The notes: generated by a model from the letters alone, not told the origin. Numbered from the stretch's first letter, positions 51,195 to 63,292 are shown. The stretch is 64,000 nucleotides of DNA from Heliocidaris tuberculata (GCA_025618425.1 CM046836.1:12383176-12447175); one strand, 5' to 3'. Numbers and translations: made by a program.

Positions 51195-52385
51195 TTCATT
51201 GATAAGATAAGTACAACATGATAAAATATAATCTACAATCTTTAACTAGCAATACTCAAACTAGTCCCCCGTCCTATCGAAGCTTGGCAGGCTTCCCTTA
51301 AAAATTCTATACTGAAAATATGCGTTTAGCTATTAATCTATACTAATTGGTTGCTTGCATGCCATCATCCTCATGAAAAATGATGTCTGATGGTGCCGAT
51401 TACATCCAGACCAGACAATCTGATGCATTAAAGGGAAATCTAACCTGAACAGTCAGTCCGCAGCCCATGCGTTAATGAATAATGAGCCAAAATTCCGATT
51501 CTTGTGGATATATCCTCTTCACTGGATTTCGAGTCTCGCGACACGAGATATCGTGAGATTTGTGAGATATTTGCAAGGGGTCAAGGAGGTATCTCTCAAA
51601 CGAAAATAATACAGAAATTGTTCCGATGTGGCAGAGGAACTTCTCGGTGACATTTCGCTCTTTTTTTGGTATAACATGACTACATTCTTTCGGATTTGGA
51701 TATCTTTTTTCCCGTCCAAAAATGAGGAAACTTCGTCCTTTTGGGGAGCAATTTTAGCCTTTATTTGCTTCCTCCGAACTCCTGACTGGTATAAAGTTTT
51801 AAAATCTAAGTGATGTCGATGATGTTGAGTTGAATTGTTGGCGCTAACAATGAACTACAAATAATTTTGATGCAAAATGTATTTGTCGAAGAAAATATGG
51901 CTTGATTTCAACCGTTTTCCGAACAAAATACCCCATGAAAGCCACTGAGGGGGTGAACGTCCGGTACGTACCACGGGTGCAACGGGATGGCATGCTCCCA
52001 GCCGCTGCTGTGGTTAGTTACTTCAGTACCGTCGAACATTCACTGCTGCAATAGCGTAAAAGGTCACCCAAATCATTGTAAGGAGGATATAATTATTCAT
52101 CAACATTTGCTGACTTACCAGTGATTTTAGGACTATTTACGTTTTCTCTGCTGCAAAATTTGGGTTTCCAAGATGAAAATGAAGTATTACAAAATAATAG
52201 GCCTATATTCTCCTTCCTCATGAATGACCTATCGGAGAGTTATCTCCGCTTATGTACACAAAACTTATTGCCGTAATTCTAAGTCAAACTGCTAAGTTTG
52301 AAGTTGAAATTCGTAGAATTATCATTCCTCTTTCATTTGTAACATTTGTCATAAAAATTCGATCAGAAACAGTGGAATAAGAGCC

Positions 52386-52948
52386 GTCACATATCCAAAA
52401 CGGAGCCCGCCCGATTTCTCTGCGAGCTCAAAATGGCATTTTCGCCCGGAATACGGCCGGAATGCGGCTGGTATCTGCTCGATCAATGCGGGCTCCGCAG
52501 TTATTTTTAGGGGTCGGCCGACGTTCACCATGTTCACAGTGCACCGAAACCTGCTCCCAATTCAGCGATTTTCCAATGGTGAATTTAACGCTCTTCTGGC
52601 TCCAAACAGACGATATTTTCGAAGCGCGGAGGTCGGAGGACGCTAGACATGACGTCAGCCGGAACCCGCCCGGGCGTCGGCCGGGCACTGGCAAAACTAG
52701 TGATTATCGACCGAAACTCGGACGGCGTCCGCCCTTATGTCGAGCGGGCTTCGCCGGACTCCCGTTTGTTATTGACGGGCGTTGGGCGACTTCTGATCAC
52801 TAGTGTTCAAAGGGCTCATCCTGAGCCCCGTCCAGTATGTGACAGAGTAGATTTCAAGCGAAAAATACGCTCGACTCCAGGGCGGATTTGAAATTCGGCG
52901 ACTTTCTGGCGATCTACAAATTCGGCCGGAGACCGTTGGATATGTGAC
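52386..52948. mobile_element. GC-rich element with inverted ends
   Basis: The 13-base ends GTCACATATCCAA and TTGGATATGTGAC are perfect inverted copies. Just inside, CGGAGCCCGCCCGA and (inverse) CGGTCTCCGGCCGA also resemble each other. The block is markedly more GC-rich than its AT-rich surroundings, with many CGG/CCG words. Open frames occur on both strands but none resembles a transposase. No clear target duplication. Confidence 0.6.
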
Positions 52949-53103
52949 GCAAACTTATTGCCAGTTTTCCATGGTACCCTTCTGCTCATGAATATTCATA
53001 ATTCTCGCCCGGGCGTGAATACGAGTTCCGCAAAAGAAGCGCTTTTCGCACGGGCTGCGGACTGACTATTAACGATTAATGTAAAGTTGTTCTGAAAGAA
53101 AGC

Positions 53104-53238
53104 AAAAAAAAACAAAACAAAAACAAAAACAAAAACAAAAACAAAAACAAAAAACAAAACCACCACCATAACAACAACAGCAACAACAAACAAACAAAAC
53201 AAAACAAAACAAAGTTTTGATTTTTTTTTTTTTTTTTT
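53104..53238. repeat. (AAAACA)n and CAACAA-rich tract, then poly-T
   Basis: AAAACA hexanucleotides for about 55 bases, then CCACCATAACAACAACAGCA-type sequence, CAAAA repeats, and a T run of about 20. Confidence 0.9.
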
Positions 53239-55020
53239 AAGTAGTAATCACTGTACATGTCATGCGTATGGGAGTTTCAAATTTGACCGAATCGGTACGG
53301 TCAATGTGATGTAGCAGTTGACAACTCTCCCATTTGCTCCAACACAAAAAATGGCTATAATGTAATTTTTTTCAAAATGTATTTAATCAGTAGGATCTTT
53401 CATTTTTGAGGACCTATAGCAATACTGTGCAATCTATTATATTTTGTACTGCCCCGAGGGAAAAGGCGCTTAGGTGAAAACCAGAATCTAAATGATATTC
53501 TAGTGTACGACAAATGGGAGAGTTGACCGTAAATACATCACAATCGGGTCACCAAATTGCCAATTGGAAATTTGCATAGATGCAGTGATCTAATTTTTCA
53601 AACGTTCTGTCCTATTACTTTCATCACCATCCTGTTTCTCTTATTTTTCGGCTTTCACACAAATCAACTTGTTACAGATGTTGGTTTGCCCTTTAATGCC
53701 TTTGTCATGTTTATTGCACGTGAGAGAAGGCATGGTAACCACCATTAACATGATTAATGTACGTTGAAAGTTTTCATCATGCATGTCATGAGGATGAGGT
53801 GGGCAGCCCCAGTAAATGTTTCGACAAATTGAACGATGGGCTTATATTAATGTGCAGATAAGATTCCGAAATATCACTGGGAATTGCCTTCTGTAATCAA
53901 CTTACATGAGTGGGGATTTTCTAATCGATTACGTCTATTATTTCATCGCGGGATCTGCTCAATTAGGGGACAAGATCTAGCCATTAAAACAATTAGATTA
54001 ACTCAAGTATTTTATGTTTACAAAATCATTTTGTTTTAAGATATATAATTAAAACTAAGAATCTCACCTACCTGTCTGGGGTATCTGGCGCAATTACAAT
54101 CACGTCATTACTGATGGGAATCATAAGCAACAACAACAACAACAATAAAAATGTAACTACAATGTCATATTAGGCCCTTTCTTCCTACATATCTATATAC
54201 TGAACTCTTTCATACGGGACCTATACGTATCTTGCAGTTATCGAAGCATGTCGATTTAATCAGTTAATATTATTAATTTTAAAAAGTCATCCGTAAGATA
54301 TGTAGAGCATGTCCTCACGGATGTATGCTTCGAGGTATAATCATCATGGTCATGGCAAAATAGGAAACAGAACTGGTTGCTTATCCATTCACAAATAGCC
54401 CACTATCAGGCCAATATGGCTACATTTTATTGAGGGCCCCTGGCTACCATGGTGGGGGGGGGGGGGGGGGGGGTTCATGGTTTTTACTAAATGGATGAGG
54501 TGATGATGGAGAGTGTGGGAGGCGTCGTATCAGCATATCAGAACCTTACTTTTCCCCTTCTTTTTTTCTCTCTCTTTCCTTTCATGACTATTGCTTCTAG
54601 ATGCAAATTAATCACTTTTATCCTCTCCCGTTGCACACGAAACATCATTTCGATTATGTTATTGTTACCTATTCAAGCTAATCAAGCAAATGAATTCAGT
54701 GAGTGCCTGCACCATTAATTCATAGCTATGTTTTCACTGATAATTTAGCATTCACTTTTTTTTATAACAGTAATACTAATGCAGTTCTTGTAAGAGGGAG
54801 GGGGAGAGAGGGAGAGAGAGAGAAAAGAAAAATGGTTTACAATAAGCAAAATTCAAGTTTGAAAAAGATATGTTTTAACATGTTTAAGATGCATTAATTC
54901 TGTATAATGAGGGTGCTTCATTTATGTAATTAGGGAGCTTATTCCAGAGTTCGCGTGTGCACCTTTTGCCATATAAAATGCAATAAATCGTAAATGAATC
55001 ATGATCATATTACACAATAG

Positions 55021-55207
55021 GTACTGGTGATATTACGACCATCGAAGCCACGAAGACGGACGAACACGAAGACGAGGTGGTCTTCGAGCTCTCTCCTCTT
55101 TCTGCCTCGACCTCGCCCAACTCCAAGTGGGCCCTCGGCACGGTTAATCATCATTGTATCAATGTGGGTCCCGACAATCGGCTATGCGTCTCGTCGAAAG
55201 CAACACA
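55021..55207 (+). CDS. Fascin-like paralogue, exon 2 (start of trefoil 3)
   Basis: An AG at 55019-55020 is followed by GT, which completes the Gly codon split at the end of exon 1. The frame then runs without a stop to a donor, ACACA|GTAAGTA, ending in phase 2. The encoded 61 residues include TKTDEHEDEVVFELSP and NSKWALGTVNHHCINVGPDN, closing CVSSKATQ. This matches the same region of fascins: an acidic stretch, then TFQLE, then K-x-A strand, then SSK near the end of human exon 2. The distance from Gly to the conserved Phe is 21 residues here and 19 in sea-urchin fascin. The polypyrimidine tract is poor, a mild weakness. The next exon was not found. A repeat-ended element begins about 50 bases after the donor. 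Confidence 0.75.
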
Positions 55208-55334
55208 GTAAGTAAAATGTTTGATTTCTTACTTTGATTTTGGTTTAATTCGATTGGGGGACATCCCAATAGACCGACAAACCACAAGACCGAAAAAACA
55301 ACAACAATGAAGCGATTCAATAATTCTAATAATA

Positions 55335-56580
55335 ATAATTCTTTTCTTTTATTTGCTGATGACTCCAACACTTTTCTCTCAAATCGTAATCCTTGAATCC
55401 TCGTGAATACTGTAAATTACAAATTAAAATTTGTATCAAACTGGATCCAAGCAAACAAACTGTCGCTTAATATAAACAAAACAAATTTCCTTTTATTCAG
55501 CAAATCAATTGTACATCTACCAGGACCAGTTTTATTAAACGACATAATTCTTGTTCAAGTTGAAACAACCAAATTCCTAGGAATATACATCGACAACAAA
55601 TTAACTTGGAAAACACACATAAATAACATAAGTAAACTCTTATCGAGAAATACAGGTGTCATTGGCAAGCTTAAAGCTTCATATCCTACTCATGTCTTCC
55701 TCTCTTTATATTCTACACCAATCCTACCATACTTAAACTATGGAATCCTTGCATGGGAGAATAGTGGTAAATCCCTTATCAATCAACTTCTACTTGTACA
55801 AAAACGGGCTATTAGAATAATCAATAATACATTTTTTCGTACCCACACAACCCCACTCTTCCACTCGTGTAATACTCTTAAGATTCATGAACTATTTACA
55901 TATAATCTAGGAATATTCATGTTTCAACTCACAAAGCATGAACTTCCTAACCCTGTATCTTCTATGTTCGTTATGAATTACTCACTTCACTCCTATCCAA
56001 CCAGACAAAGCCATTCTTATCACCTTCCACGTACTCAAACAGATTTTGCACACAATACAATTATATTTACAGGACCAAAACTGTGGAATGACATCCCCCC
56101 CCCCCCGACACTTAACTAACACCAGCTCACTGTATATATTTAAACGCAAATTCAAAATATCCCTCTTAAATACTTACGCAATCCATCCTTGTGGCTCCCC
56201 AAATATGTGCTTTATTCCTCGTCTCCCCATTCTATTTCAAGTTCTTTTTTAATGTATTATCAAGATCATCTCTCATATACATGTTATAAATGTTATAATC
56301 TCAAAGACTGTTTTTTATTCTTAAGGGAACCTACAATATTACAAGCCTAGCTTCTTACTAGATTCCCTCATATTTCACGCCAAACTAGTTTGTCTTATCA
56401 CAACTTTAAAATGATGGAAATATTGATCTGTGTCTTTTTACTGCCATTTTCTTCTTCTTCTTTTGATGAAAGTATCGAAGATGTTTTCCTATATCATTGT
56501 AATAATGCAACTGTCATTGTTTATGTTCCAATTATGTGATCTGAAATATGAAATAAACTGACACTGAAACTGAAACTGAA
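55335..56580 (+). pseudogene. 5'-truncated LINE, RT C-terminal part
   Basis: Starts inside the catalytic motif (LLFADDSNTFLSNRNP), has a stop at about 55396-55398, then a long frame at 55403-56119 with QANKLSLNINKTNFLLF, KFLGIYIDNKLTWKTH, LPYLNYGILAW, YPTRQSHSYHLPRTQ and GPKLWNDIP. A C run at 56094-56106 shifts the frame, and the ending continues as NTSSLYIFKRKFKISLL. It ends in a microsatellite-like tail, GACACTGAAACTGAAACTG, near 56560-56580. Related to, but not a recent copy of, the LINE at 28-35 kb. Here the catalytic FADD is intact. Confidence 0.85.
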
Positions 56581-56895
56581 TTATGAAATATAGAAAAACA
56601 GAAATTCCAAATGGTACAGAAGACTGACAACGAATAAAGACCAACTACCCACGAGAACGAAAAAAAACCCAAAGAATTACATAAGGAAATATAGAAAAGT
56701 AGTAAAATGCCAAAGGTACAGTAGACCGACAGCGAACAGGACCGACCACTTCAAGAGACCGACAGTCCACGAGACTGACAAAAACAAAGAAATACATAAG
56801 GAAATATAGATAAAATAGAAAATTCCAGAAGGTACATGAGACCGGCGGCGAACAAGACTGATAAAATAAAAAAGTACATTAAGAATAATTGACTG
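56580..56895. repeat. Three tandem units of about 100-115 bases
   Basis: Each unit has GGAAATATAGA(AA), an AATTCCA/AATGCCA word, GGTACA, then GACCGACAGCGAAC (or GACTGACAACGAAT, GACCGGCGGCGAAC). The middle unit also carries CAAGAGACCGACAGTCCACG. Part of the surrounding element. Confidence 0.7.
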
Positions 56896-57389
56896 TCTAC
56901 CTCGTAGGCTCTCAGTCTGAAGGGCTAAATTGATCACATTTCATTCTTCAAATTGGCAACAATAATATTTTTCTTTTAGTGCTACAAGATTGTAATAAGG
57001 GGTAATGTCTTTGAAAACAATATACATGGTTAAAAGAAATGTCGAAAAGTTGAAAAAGTTGCCAATTTCGATAAAAAAAAGTGATTTTGAACCTCTTAAT
57101 ATGTTGCCAATTTAAGAATTTTGGAGCTTATTCTCCTTTTTAAATTCCTGGCATCAGACGCAATATGGTCATGCAACAAAAATGGACACAATGTATGCAG
57201 AAATTTTTGCTTGTTCTACTCGTGCATCTGGTTTATTTTTTTAGAGCTCTGAATCAAAAGATTGAAGCAAACCACAAAATGTGGTCAATTCTCGAAAGGG
57301 TTAAAAGTGGCTAGAAGACCCACGAGACAGACTCTGTTGGTCTCGTGGACTGTCAGTCTCATGGACCATCGGTCTGATGGGCTGTATAG

Positions 57390-58682
57390 CCTTTGATTGA
57401 TCACTTCGAAAATCGAAACTGCTTCCAGTCGGAGATAAGACCGAATCGACAACAAGTCGGTGGGTATAGTCGCGCGACTGGATTGACGAAAAGATAGCTA
57501 ACATGGGCATGGGTATGGGTATCTGTTTCGGTTCCTCGTTTTAATGACGGAGAATGAATGTATGTATCATTTGGATGAAGAAGCTTTCCATATCAGTATC
57601 ATGGCACCAAAAAAAAATTATAAAAAAAAAACACATGTAAAACACTATTTATGTCTGTATATATACCGGATGTGTACATGTATGATTCTAGGGATTTCCA
57701 TTAAAATAATTGCTTCAGAAAAATGTCTTTTAGATTGTGTTTAGAACGTAACTGTTTTTTTTTATAATGATTTGTTATTATCATTATTATTAAGTATTTG
57801 GCTTCACCTGTGCCTGGGAGGGGAAAAGCGAACTAAATCACTGTAACCCTTAGGTCTCTCCTCCCGATATAACTGATTGGGATGTGTCAATAAGAAGTGA
57901 TCTCCATCAGTTCCATTTATCATAAACGTGCCCTGCGGGAGTAATACTCCCTGACACTATCACGAATTACCCGTGGCCTATGGTGTAACATGGATATAGA
58001 GGGTAGTTTGCAGGCACAAACCCTGGTCAGTCGTACAAGAGAGTCTGCGTTGTAAGACTACCATAGGCCATGTACTGTAGCTGCGATCAGTAGGTAGCTG
58101 GATTAGGCTCCTCTCAAGACACAATGATTTTCTGATAAAGTGTCAAATTAGGGTCTGTGCTTGCAGACTATATAGAGGGCACCATTGAGAGGGACGGGCC
58201 TACCGGTTTCAGATAGATGAAATAAAGATTAAAGTGATTTGGTAACTTTGTAGAGGCTTGATAAAATTTGAGCTGACTGACCTTACATGCTATCAGTGTA
58301 TGTAATATGGTGCTAAAAATAAAGCCCAGGAAAAAAAAGCACTTCAAAATCAGCATGTGCTTCACAAAAGTAAACATATGCAAGTGACCGGAAATGCCAG
58401 ACTCATTTTCCCCCATAGACTCAGTGTTAGACTAAATCGTATGGCCATACACTTTCGTAAATGGGGGTATTCAGTCATAGATATCTTAATAATAGCATTA
58501 TATATTTGAAAACCTTTCTATGCCTGGCTATTTATTTTTCCTTCTGAACACCATTCTACAAGACAGATATCAGAATTCAACAATTTATTAAATCAAGCCT
58601 ACCGAATCCCTTTAACAAGGCCACCAATTAGCGGGTTAACGTTGCAGGGGGTCATGTCATCTTCTTTTACGTTTATTTCACC

Positions 58683-58738
<56 letters not shown>

Positions 58739-59315
58739 ATTTTTTCCTTTTCCACTCTTTTTTCTCCTCGCCATGCAATAGTACCCCATACCCAACATTA
58801 TTTACGCCATGCACTCTCCCTGGCAATCTAAAATATAATTTTCATATTAATTCTCCGCGGAAAAGCCGTTTCATGCGTTGTGAGCAAGAAATAGTTTTAC
58901 AATAAAATTATTTTCAATTACCCCACAATAGATGATTATTTTTATAACCAATATTTCCTTATAACAGAGAGACGGGGAAGTATGAAACCTGATTGATATT
59001 TATAACTATTTGTATTGTAGCAGGATATTAAGCAGTTAATGTCTGCAGTGACCTAATTGGAGTAATATATGGCTTATTATCTCGAAACGGGAAATTATCG
59101 ACGTCAGCATGAGCAGATCATTCATTGTTAGGGAGGATGGGCATGGCGACTCTCAATGTAACAGCCTTGTGGTAAACAAAACCAACAGAAATGAATTTAT
59201 AATCTTTCTAAAACCAGCAAGGAGTAACCAGATCATTAACTTCGTCAGAGAAGCAGCGAACCAGTTTGATTGGTCTATTCAGGATTAAAATTATAAGGAC
59301 GGCTGCCATTGACCA
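57390..59315. other. Unassigned region
   Basis: No gene recognised. GTGGCCTATGG near 57971 and CCATAGGCCATG near 58061 form a short inverted pair. (CT)n lies at 58685-58736. Confidence 0.4.
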
Positions 59316-59476
59316 GGGCCCCGTTAACACAAAGACTTGCAATCATTCCCAAAGTTGCAATAGCTAATCAAGATCATTGTCTCATGCACATCTCGTTCAA
59401 AAAGCTGAGCCTGGACCAATCAGAATAGTTGTTTCAAATTTGCGATTGAAATGCAAACTTTTGTGTTATGGAGCCC
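59316..59476. mobile_element. 161-bp MITE with GGGCCCCGTT ends
   Basis: The left end, GGGCCCCGTTAACACAAAG then ACTTGCAATC, and the inverse of the right end, GGGCTCCATAACACAAAAG then TTTGCATTTC, match over about 30 bases. Non-coding; no target duplication is clear. A similar end, TTGTGCAACGGGCCCC, lies near 40192-40207. Confidence 0.7.
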
Positions 59477-59679
59477 ATCGTCTGTTGATACTTAAAGTGG
59501 CTATTAATCGCAAATACCTATAACTATAAAACACCCCCCCCCCCCAATAAAAAGTCCTTGCATAAGGTCCATACCCATAGTGAGATTCTTGCATTCCTTT
59601 TCAAGTACTATACAGATAAAACGTGTTCTCTACCTGTTCCTAAACGTTCATTATTACGTGTAGTCATTAAGGGGTTCCG

Positions 59680-59952
59680 CTCGCTATTCATAAGGACCGC
59701 TATTCATAAAAACCGCTATTCCTTTAACACGCGTTATGAATAGCGGTCCTTATGAGTAGTTATGAATAGTGGTCCTTATGAATAGATGTCCTTATGAATA
59801 GCGAGGTAATTTGTCTATGGTTTGCTCGCTATGCAGAAGGACCGCTATTCGTACAAAACCGCTATTCATTTAGTCACGGGTTTATGGATAGCGGTCCTTA
59901 TGAATAAGTGGTCCTTATGAATAGCGGTCCTTATGACTAGCAAGGTTACCCC
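59680..59952. repeat. Foldback repeat, CGCTATTCATAAGGAC family (two units)
   Basis: Unit 1 (59680-59805) starts CTCGCTATTCATAAGGACCG and ends GTCCTTATGAATAGCGAG, with extra TTATGAATAGTGGTCC modules inside. Unit 2 (59825-59952) starts CTCGCTATGCAGAAGGACCG and ends GTCCTTATGACTAGCAAGG, then TTACCCC. The inverse of unit 2 matches 4135-4211 from GGGGTAACC onward. Each unit can fold into an imperfect hairpin. No coding content. Confidence 0.8.
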
Positions 59953-60261
59953 GTCATTAATATCAACTTGGTATGAATCGTGTTGTTCTTCTTCCTTCTT
60001 TGAATAATCTGTTTTATTCGTTCATGTGGTTGCTAACCTGTGTCAAAATAAGTCATACAGGAATACTGGTTAAAAGTTTATTGATTTCCCCAAACATGTA
60101 ATACCTTTTACAATTTTTTAAACAGTACATATGAAAATTAAGAACAAGAATATAACATTTATATGAACTGAAACATAGATATAACAGATCATAATTCAGT
60201 TGACTTGGTTAAGGTTTACGCCGATATAGCGATAATTGGTATGATGTAAATATTGTAATTG

Positions 60262-60518
60262 CAGGGGCGGCGCCAGGGTATTTATATAGGGGGGGGGGGG
60301 CAAAATGATGCGTATAGCAACGTCGCTCGTCGAGGGTCTTGAAATAACAAATAGGACTATAACAGTTATGTCATAATTGCATGGCCTAGTCTTCTCTTCT
60401 CCATTTCCCCTTCTCTTTCTCCTTTTTCCCCCTTCTTCCTTTTTTTTTTTTTTTGCTCGCTTGAAAAATGATAGGGGGCGGCCGCCCCCTGCCCCCCCCC
60501 CCTGTAGCGCCGCCCCTG
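60262..60518. mobile_element. 257-bp hAT-like MITE with 8-bp target duplication
   Basis: Both ends read CAGGGGCGGCGC inward, and TGTAATTG lies directly outside each (60254-60261 and 60519-60526). A G run sits near the left end and a C run near the right, as in the larger hAT-like elements. Non-coding interior with CTTTTTCCCCC-rich sequence. Confidence 0.9.
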
Positions 60519-60687
60519 TGTAATTGTAAAGGAAAACATAAGTGGAGGAGTCTGTTCAGTAAGCATGGCTTGTATTTCATAGACCCCTGTTTGGAAAAGA
60601 TAAATAAAAATACTCACAGTCCACAAAGTTTAAAGAAAAAAAATGAAAGAAACGTGCTAACGTGAGCACTATTAACACTCAACAAAA

Positions 60688-60786
60688 AAAAGAGAGAGAG
60701 AGAGAGAGAGGAGAGGAAAAAAAAGAGAGGAATGAAAAGAAAAGAAAAGAAAAAAAGAACAAAAATGAGGGGGATGTGAACAGTAC

Positions 60787-60837
<51 letters not shown>

Positions 60838-60852
60838 GAAGAAGAAGAATAA
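60688..60852. repeat. GA/GAAA-rich tract
   Basis: AGAGAGAG, AAAAGAAAAG and a 46-base (GA)n stretch; Lys/Glu-rich frames are artefacts. Confidence 0.9.
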
Positions 60853-61224
60853 ATTATTCCTATTTCTTTTTTTCCATGGCAGGGAGAGGTTGGAATGAGC
60901 TGGTGCAATCATTTTATGCCCCTCCTTTACATAATTTCACTGCCAATATTTGACAATAATTTCCGATCGCACACGGATATGAATTATCGCTTATTAATTG
61001 CATCCCCATGGGAATAAAGACCAAACATTGTCTGCGCATTAACTTAATTATCTCTCAGTCGATTAACAAGCCTATAAGTTTATATTATCATTGCTGCCGC
61101 CGAATGCTTAAAATATCCAAACAATAGTAAGGTAATTAAGATTGATATAGATCTATCCTTTACTCCTTAAGGTATATTCCATCCATATTGGGCAGTAGTT
61201 CACAATATTAAATACTTAATTCTA

Positions 61225-61440
61225 CACTGTAGAAAATAACTGTAAAACTACAGGTTTTCTGGCCCTTGAAATTACAAGTTATTGCCGTTATTTCAATTTT
61301 ACAGTCTTTTTCCTATAAAACAACAGCAAGTTTGTTGGTTTACCGGAAATCAGCATATATTTACAATCGTCCGACATAAAATACTGTTAAAAAAACATTT
61401 TCTCATACTTTAACAAGTTACCCTGTTAAATTACCAAATA
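61225..61440. mobile_element. CACTGTAAAA-type MITE, truncated copy
   Basis: Begins CACTGTAGAAAATAACTG and matches the complete copy at 61641-62027 through CTACAGGTTTTCTGGCCCTT, CAACAGCAAGTTTGTTGGTT and TAACAAGTTACCCTGTTAAA. It lacks the far end. Confidence 0.75.
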
Positions 61441-61559
61441 TTGGAGAAAACACTTATATTCATGAATTTTTAGTAGCATATGGTTTGGGGTTGCCCTATG
61501 TACTAACTGTCACCAAAGGCATGAAAAACTATAAGGGGTATATAAGAGATTGCACTAGA

Positions 61560-61640
61560 TTGAATTAACTGGATAGGATAGGTCTGGGATAGGATAGAGA
61601 ATAGGATAGAGAATAGCATAAGTTAAAGCAGGATAGGTCA
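61560..61640. repeat. GGATA-rich minisatellite
   Basis: ATAGGATAG and GAGAATAGGATA words repeated between the two CACTGTAAAA elements. Confidence 0.75.
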
Positions 61641-62027
61641 CACTGTAAAAAATAACCGTAAAACTACAGACTTTCTGGCCCTTGGGACTACAAGTTATTG
61701 CCCTTAACAGTCTTTTTCTTGTAAAACAACAGCAAGTTTGTTGGTTTACCGGAAGTCAGCATAATATTTACAATTGCCCGACATAAAATATTGTTTAAAA
61801 AAAATTTTCTCATATTTTAACAAGTTACCATGTTAAATTAAAAATGGTTTCCATTGTTCCGTTTTAATTTACATAGATTTTCCTGTTAGAAATTAAAGTT
61901 TCTATACTATTTAACCAAAAAAACCCGGAAATCTGTTATTTTACATGTACTGTGGAAAAACGGGCATTCCCGGCATCCTGACGACCAGGAAATTTCCCGT
62001 GAAAAAACGGCAAATTTTTTTACAGTG
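61641..62027. mobile_element. 387-bp CACTGTAAAA-type MITE, complete
   Basis: The ends CACTGTAAAAAA and TTTTTTTACAGTG are inverted copies. The interior contains AACAGCAAGTTTGTTGGTTT and CGGAAATCTGTTATTTTAC. No transposase; no unambiguous target duplication. The copy next to it (61225) is truncated. Confidence 0.75.
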
Positions 62028-63113
62028 TAGACTGACCTACACGTTATTGGTGTCAATTTAATATAACATTGAAATAATACTTTCATATCTGAAAGGTTGT
62101 CAACAACTCTAAAGATCGGAAGTTTACGAAAGATTTTCAATAAACAAGCAAGGTCAGAACTAATACATCTTAGACATAAAAGTAAGGTCTTTTTTGCAAG
62201 ATCATTATAATTTTCTGGAAGTCATGTATTATATTGCATGATATGAGATCAGTGAAAGGCACTACTTTTATAGGGGTACCAGCACTTAACCCTATTCTAA
62301 CTGGGCCTTTTGAGAGCTAATGTTTTTTCACATGGGGGGGGGGGGGGGGAAGAGGGGGTGTCATTTTGACCCCCCTTCCCCCTCCTATAAGATCTCAGTC
62401 TTTAAAGTTCCTATCGAAATTTGACATGAGCATTGACACGGATGTAAAGAGGATTGCTGTTTGATTTTTTTTTAATAGATATTATAATTCATGTAAATTA
62501 GATGCATGTTTCAACATATTTATCCATATGTTATCAAAAGATGAGGTATGAAGGTCAATCTTTTTTCAAAAAGTCTCTGAGAAACATAGTAAAAAAAAAA
62601 AAAAGGACAAGTTGCGATGTGTCTACACCATACTCAGCTGCCCAGACCATGATCACAACCCGTAAAAAATGTCTGGATACGCCACAGCCGTTTCTATATC
62701 AACTTTGGGATACTGTCAAAGTCATTGATTGTGTCGAAATTTTCAAAATAGAAAAGGCATTTCTATCATTTCCGTGCATCTAAATTCATATTTTTAAATT
62801 CCAGTTAGATTTGGCTATTGTTATGTTTTCTGTACGTGTAATGATTAGATTATGCATATTCGATGGCTCCCACTGCGCAATGAATTCGTCATTGACATTG
62901 GAAACACTCTTCGGGATAAACATGTGACTTGGGAAGTTGGGGGGGGGGGGGTACGGATAACCAAACCATTTTTAAACGCACATGAAGAAACAAACTGGTC
63001 AAGCCTTGTATTTTTTTCTTCAAATTTGTTATTTCTATAATCAGTTAATGAAGTATATTTCAAAACAATTTACCCTAGATGAGGGGATGAAATAAATCCT
63101 CAAGAAAACAACG
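62028..63113. other. Unassigned region
   Basis: No gene recognised. G runs lie near 62335 and 62940. Confidence 0.4.
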
Positions 63114-63151
63114 ACAGAGATAGAGAGAAAGAGAGAGAGAGAGAGAGAGAT

Positions 63152-63204
<53 letters not shown>

Positions 63205-63241
63205 TAGAGAGAAAGAGAGAGAGAGAGAGAGATAGAGAGAT

Positions 63242-63292
<51 letters not shown>
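63114..63292. repeat. (GA)n array with GAGATAGAGAGAAA units
   Basis: About 180 bases of GA repeats in which TAGAGAGAAAGAGAGAG recurs several times, so it has begun to evolve as a higher-order repeat. Confidence 0.9.

Larger units (their letters stand above)
49549..55020 (+). other. Intron 1 of the fascin-like gene (inferred)
   Basis: A 5.5-kb interval between the exon 1 donor and the exon 2 acceptor. It contains several mobile elements (listed separately), a poly-G run near 54453 and otherwise AT-rich sequence without recognised exons. That the two exons belong to one transcript is inferred from splice phase and fold continuity. Confidence 0.65.
55256..57389. mobile_element. Element with GACCGACAGTCCACGAGAC-type ends, holding a LINE
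   Basis: The left end contains GACATCCCAATAGACCGAC and CACAAGACCG. The right end, read in reverse, contains TACAGCCCATCAGACCGAT then GACTGACAGTCCACGAGACC. The same GACCGACAGTCCACGAGACT phrase also occurs internally near 56745-56785. The flanking sequence on both sides and the interior suggest one element later hit by a LINE. Exact limits are approximate, and no transposase frame is seen. Confidence 0.5.

Noticed and set aside
57960..58075. Inverted pair GGCCTATGG/CCATAGGCC as an element end
   Set aside because: Only about ten bases match and nothing else supports an element.
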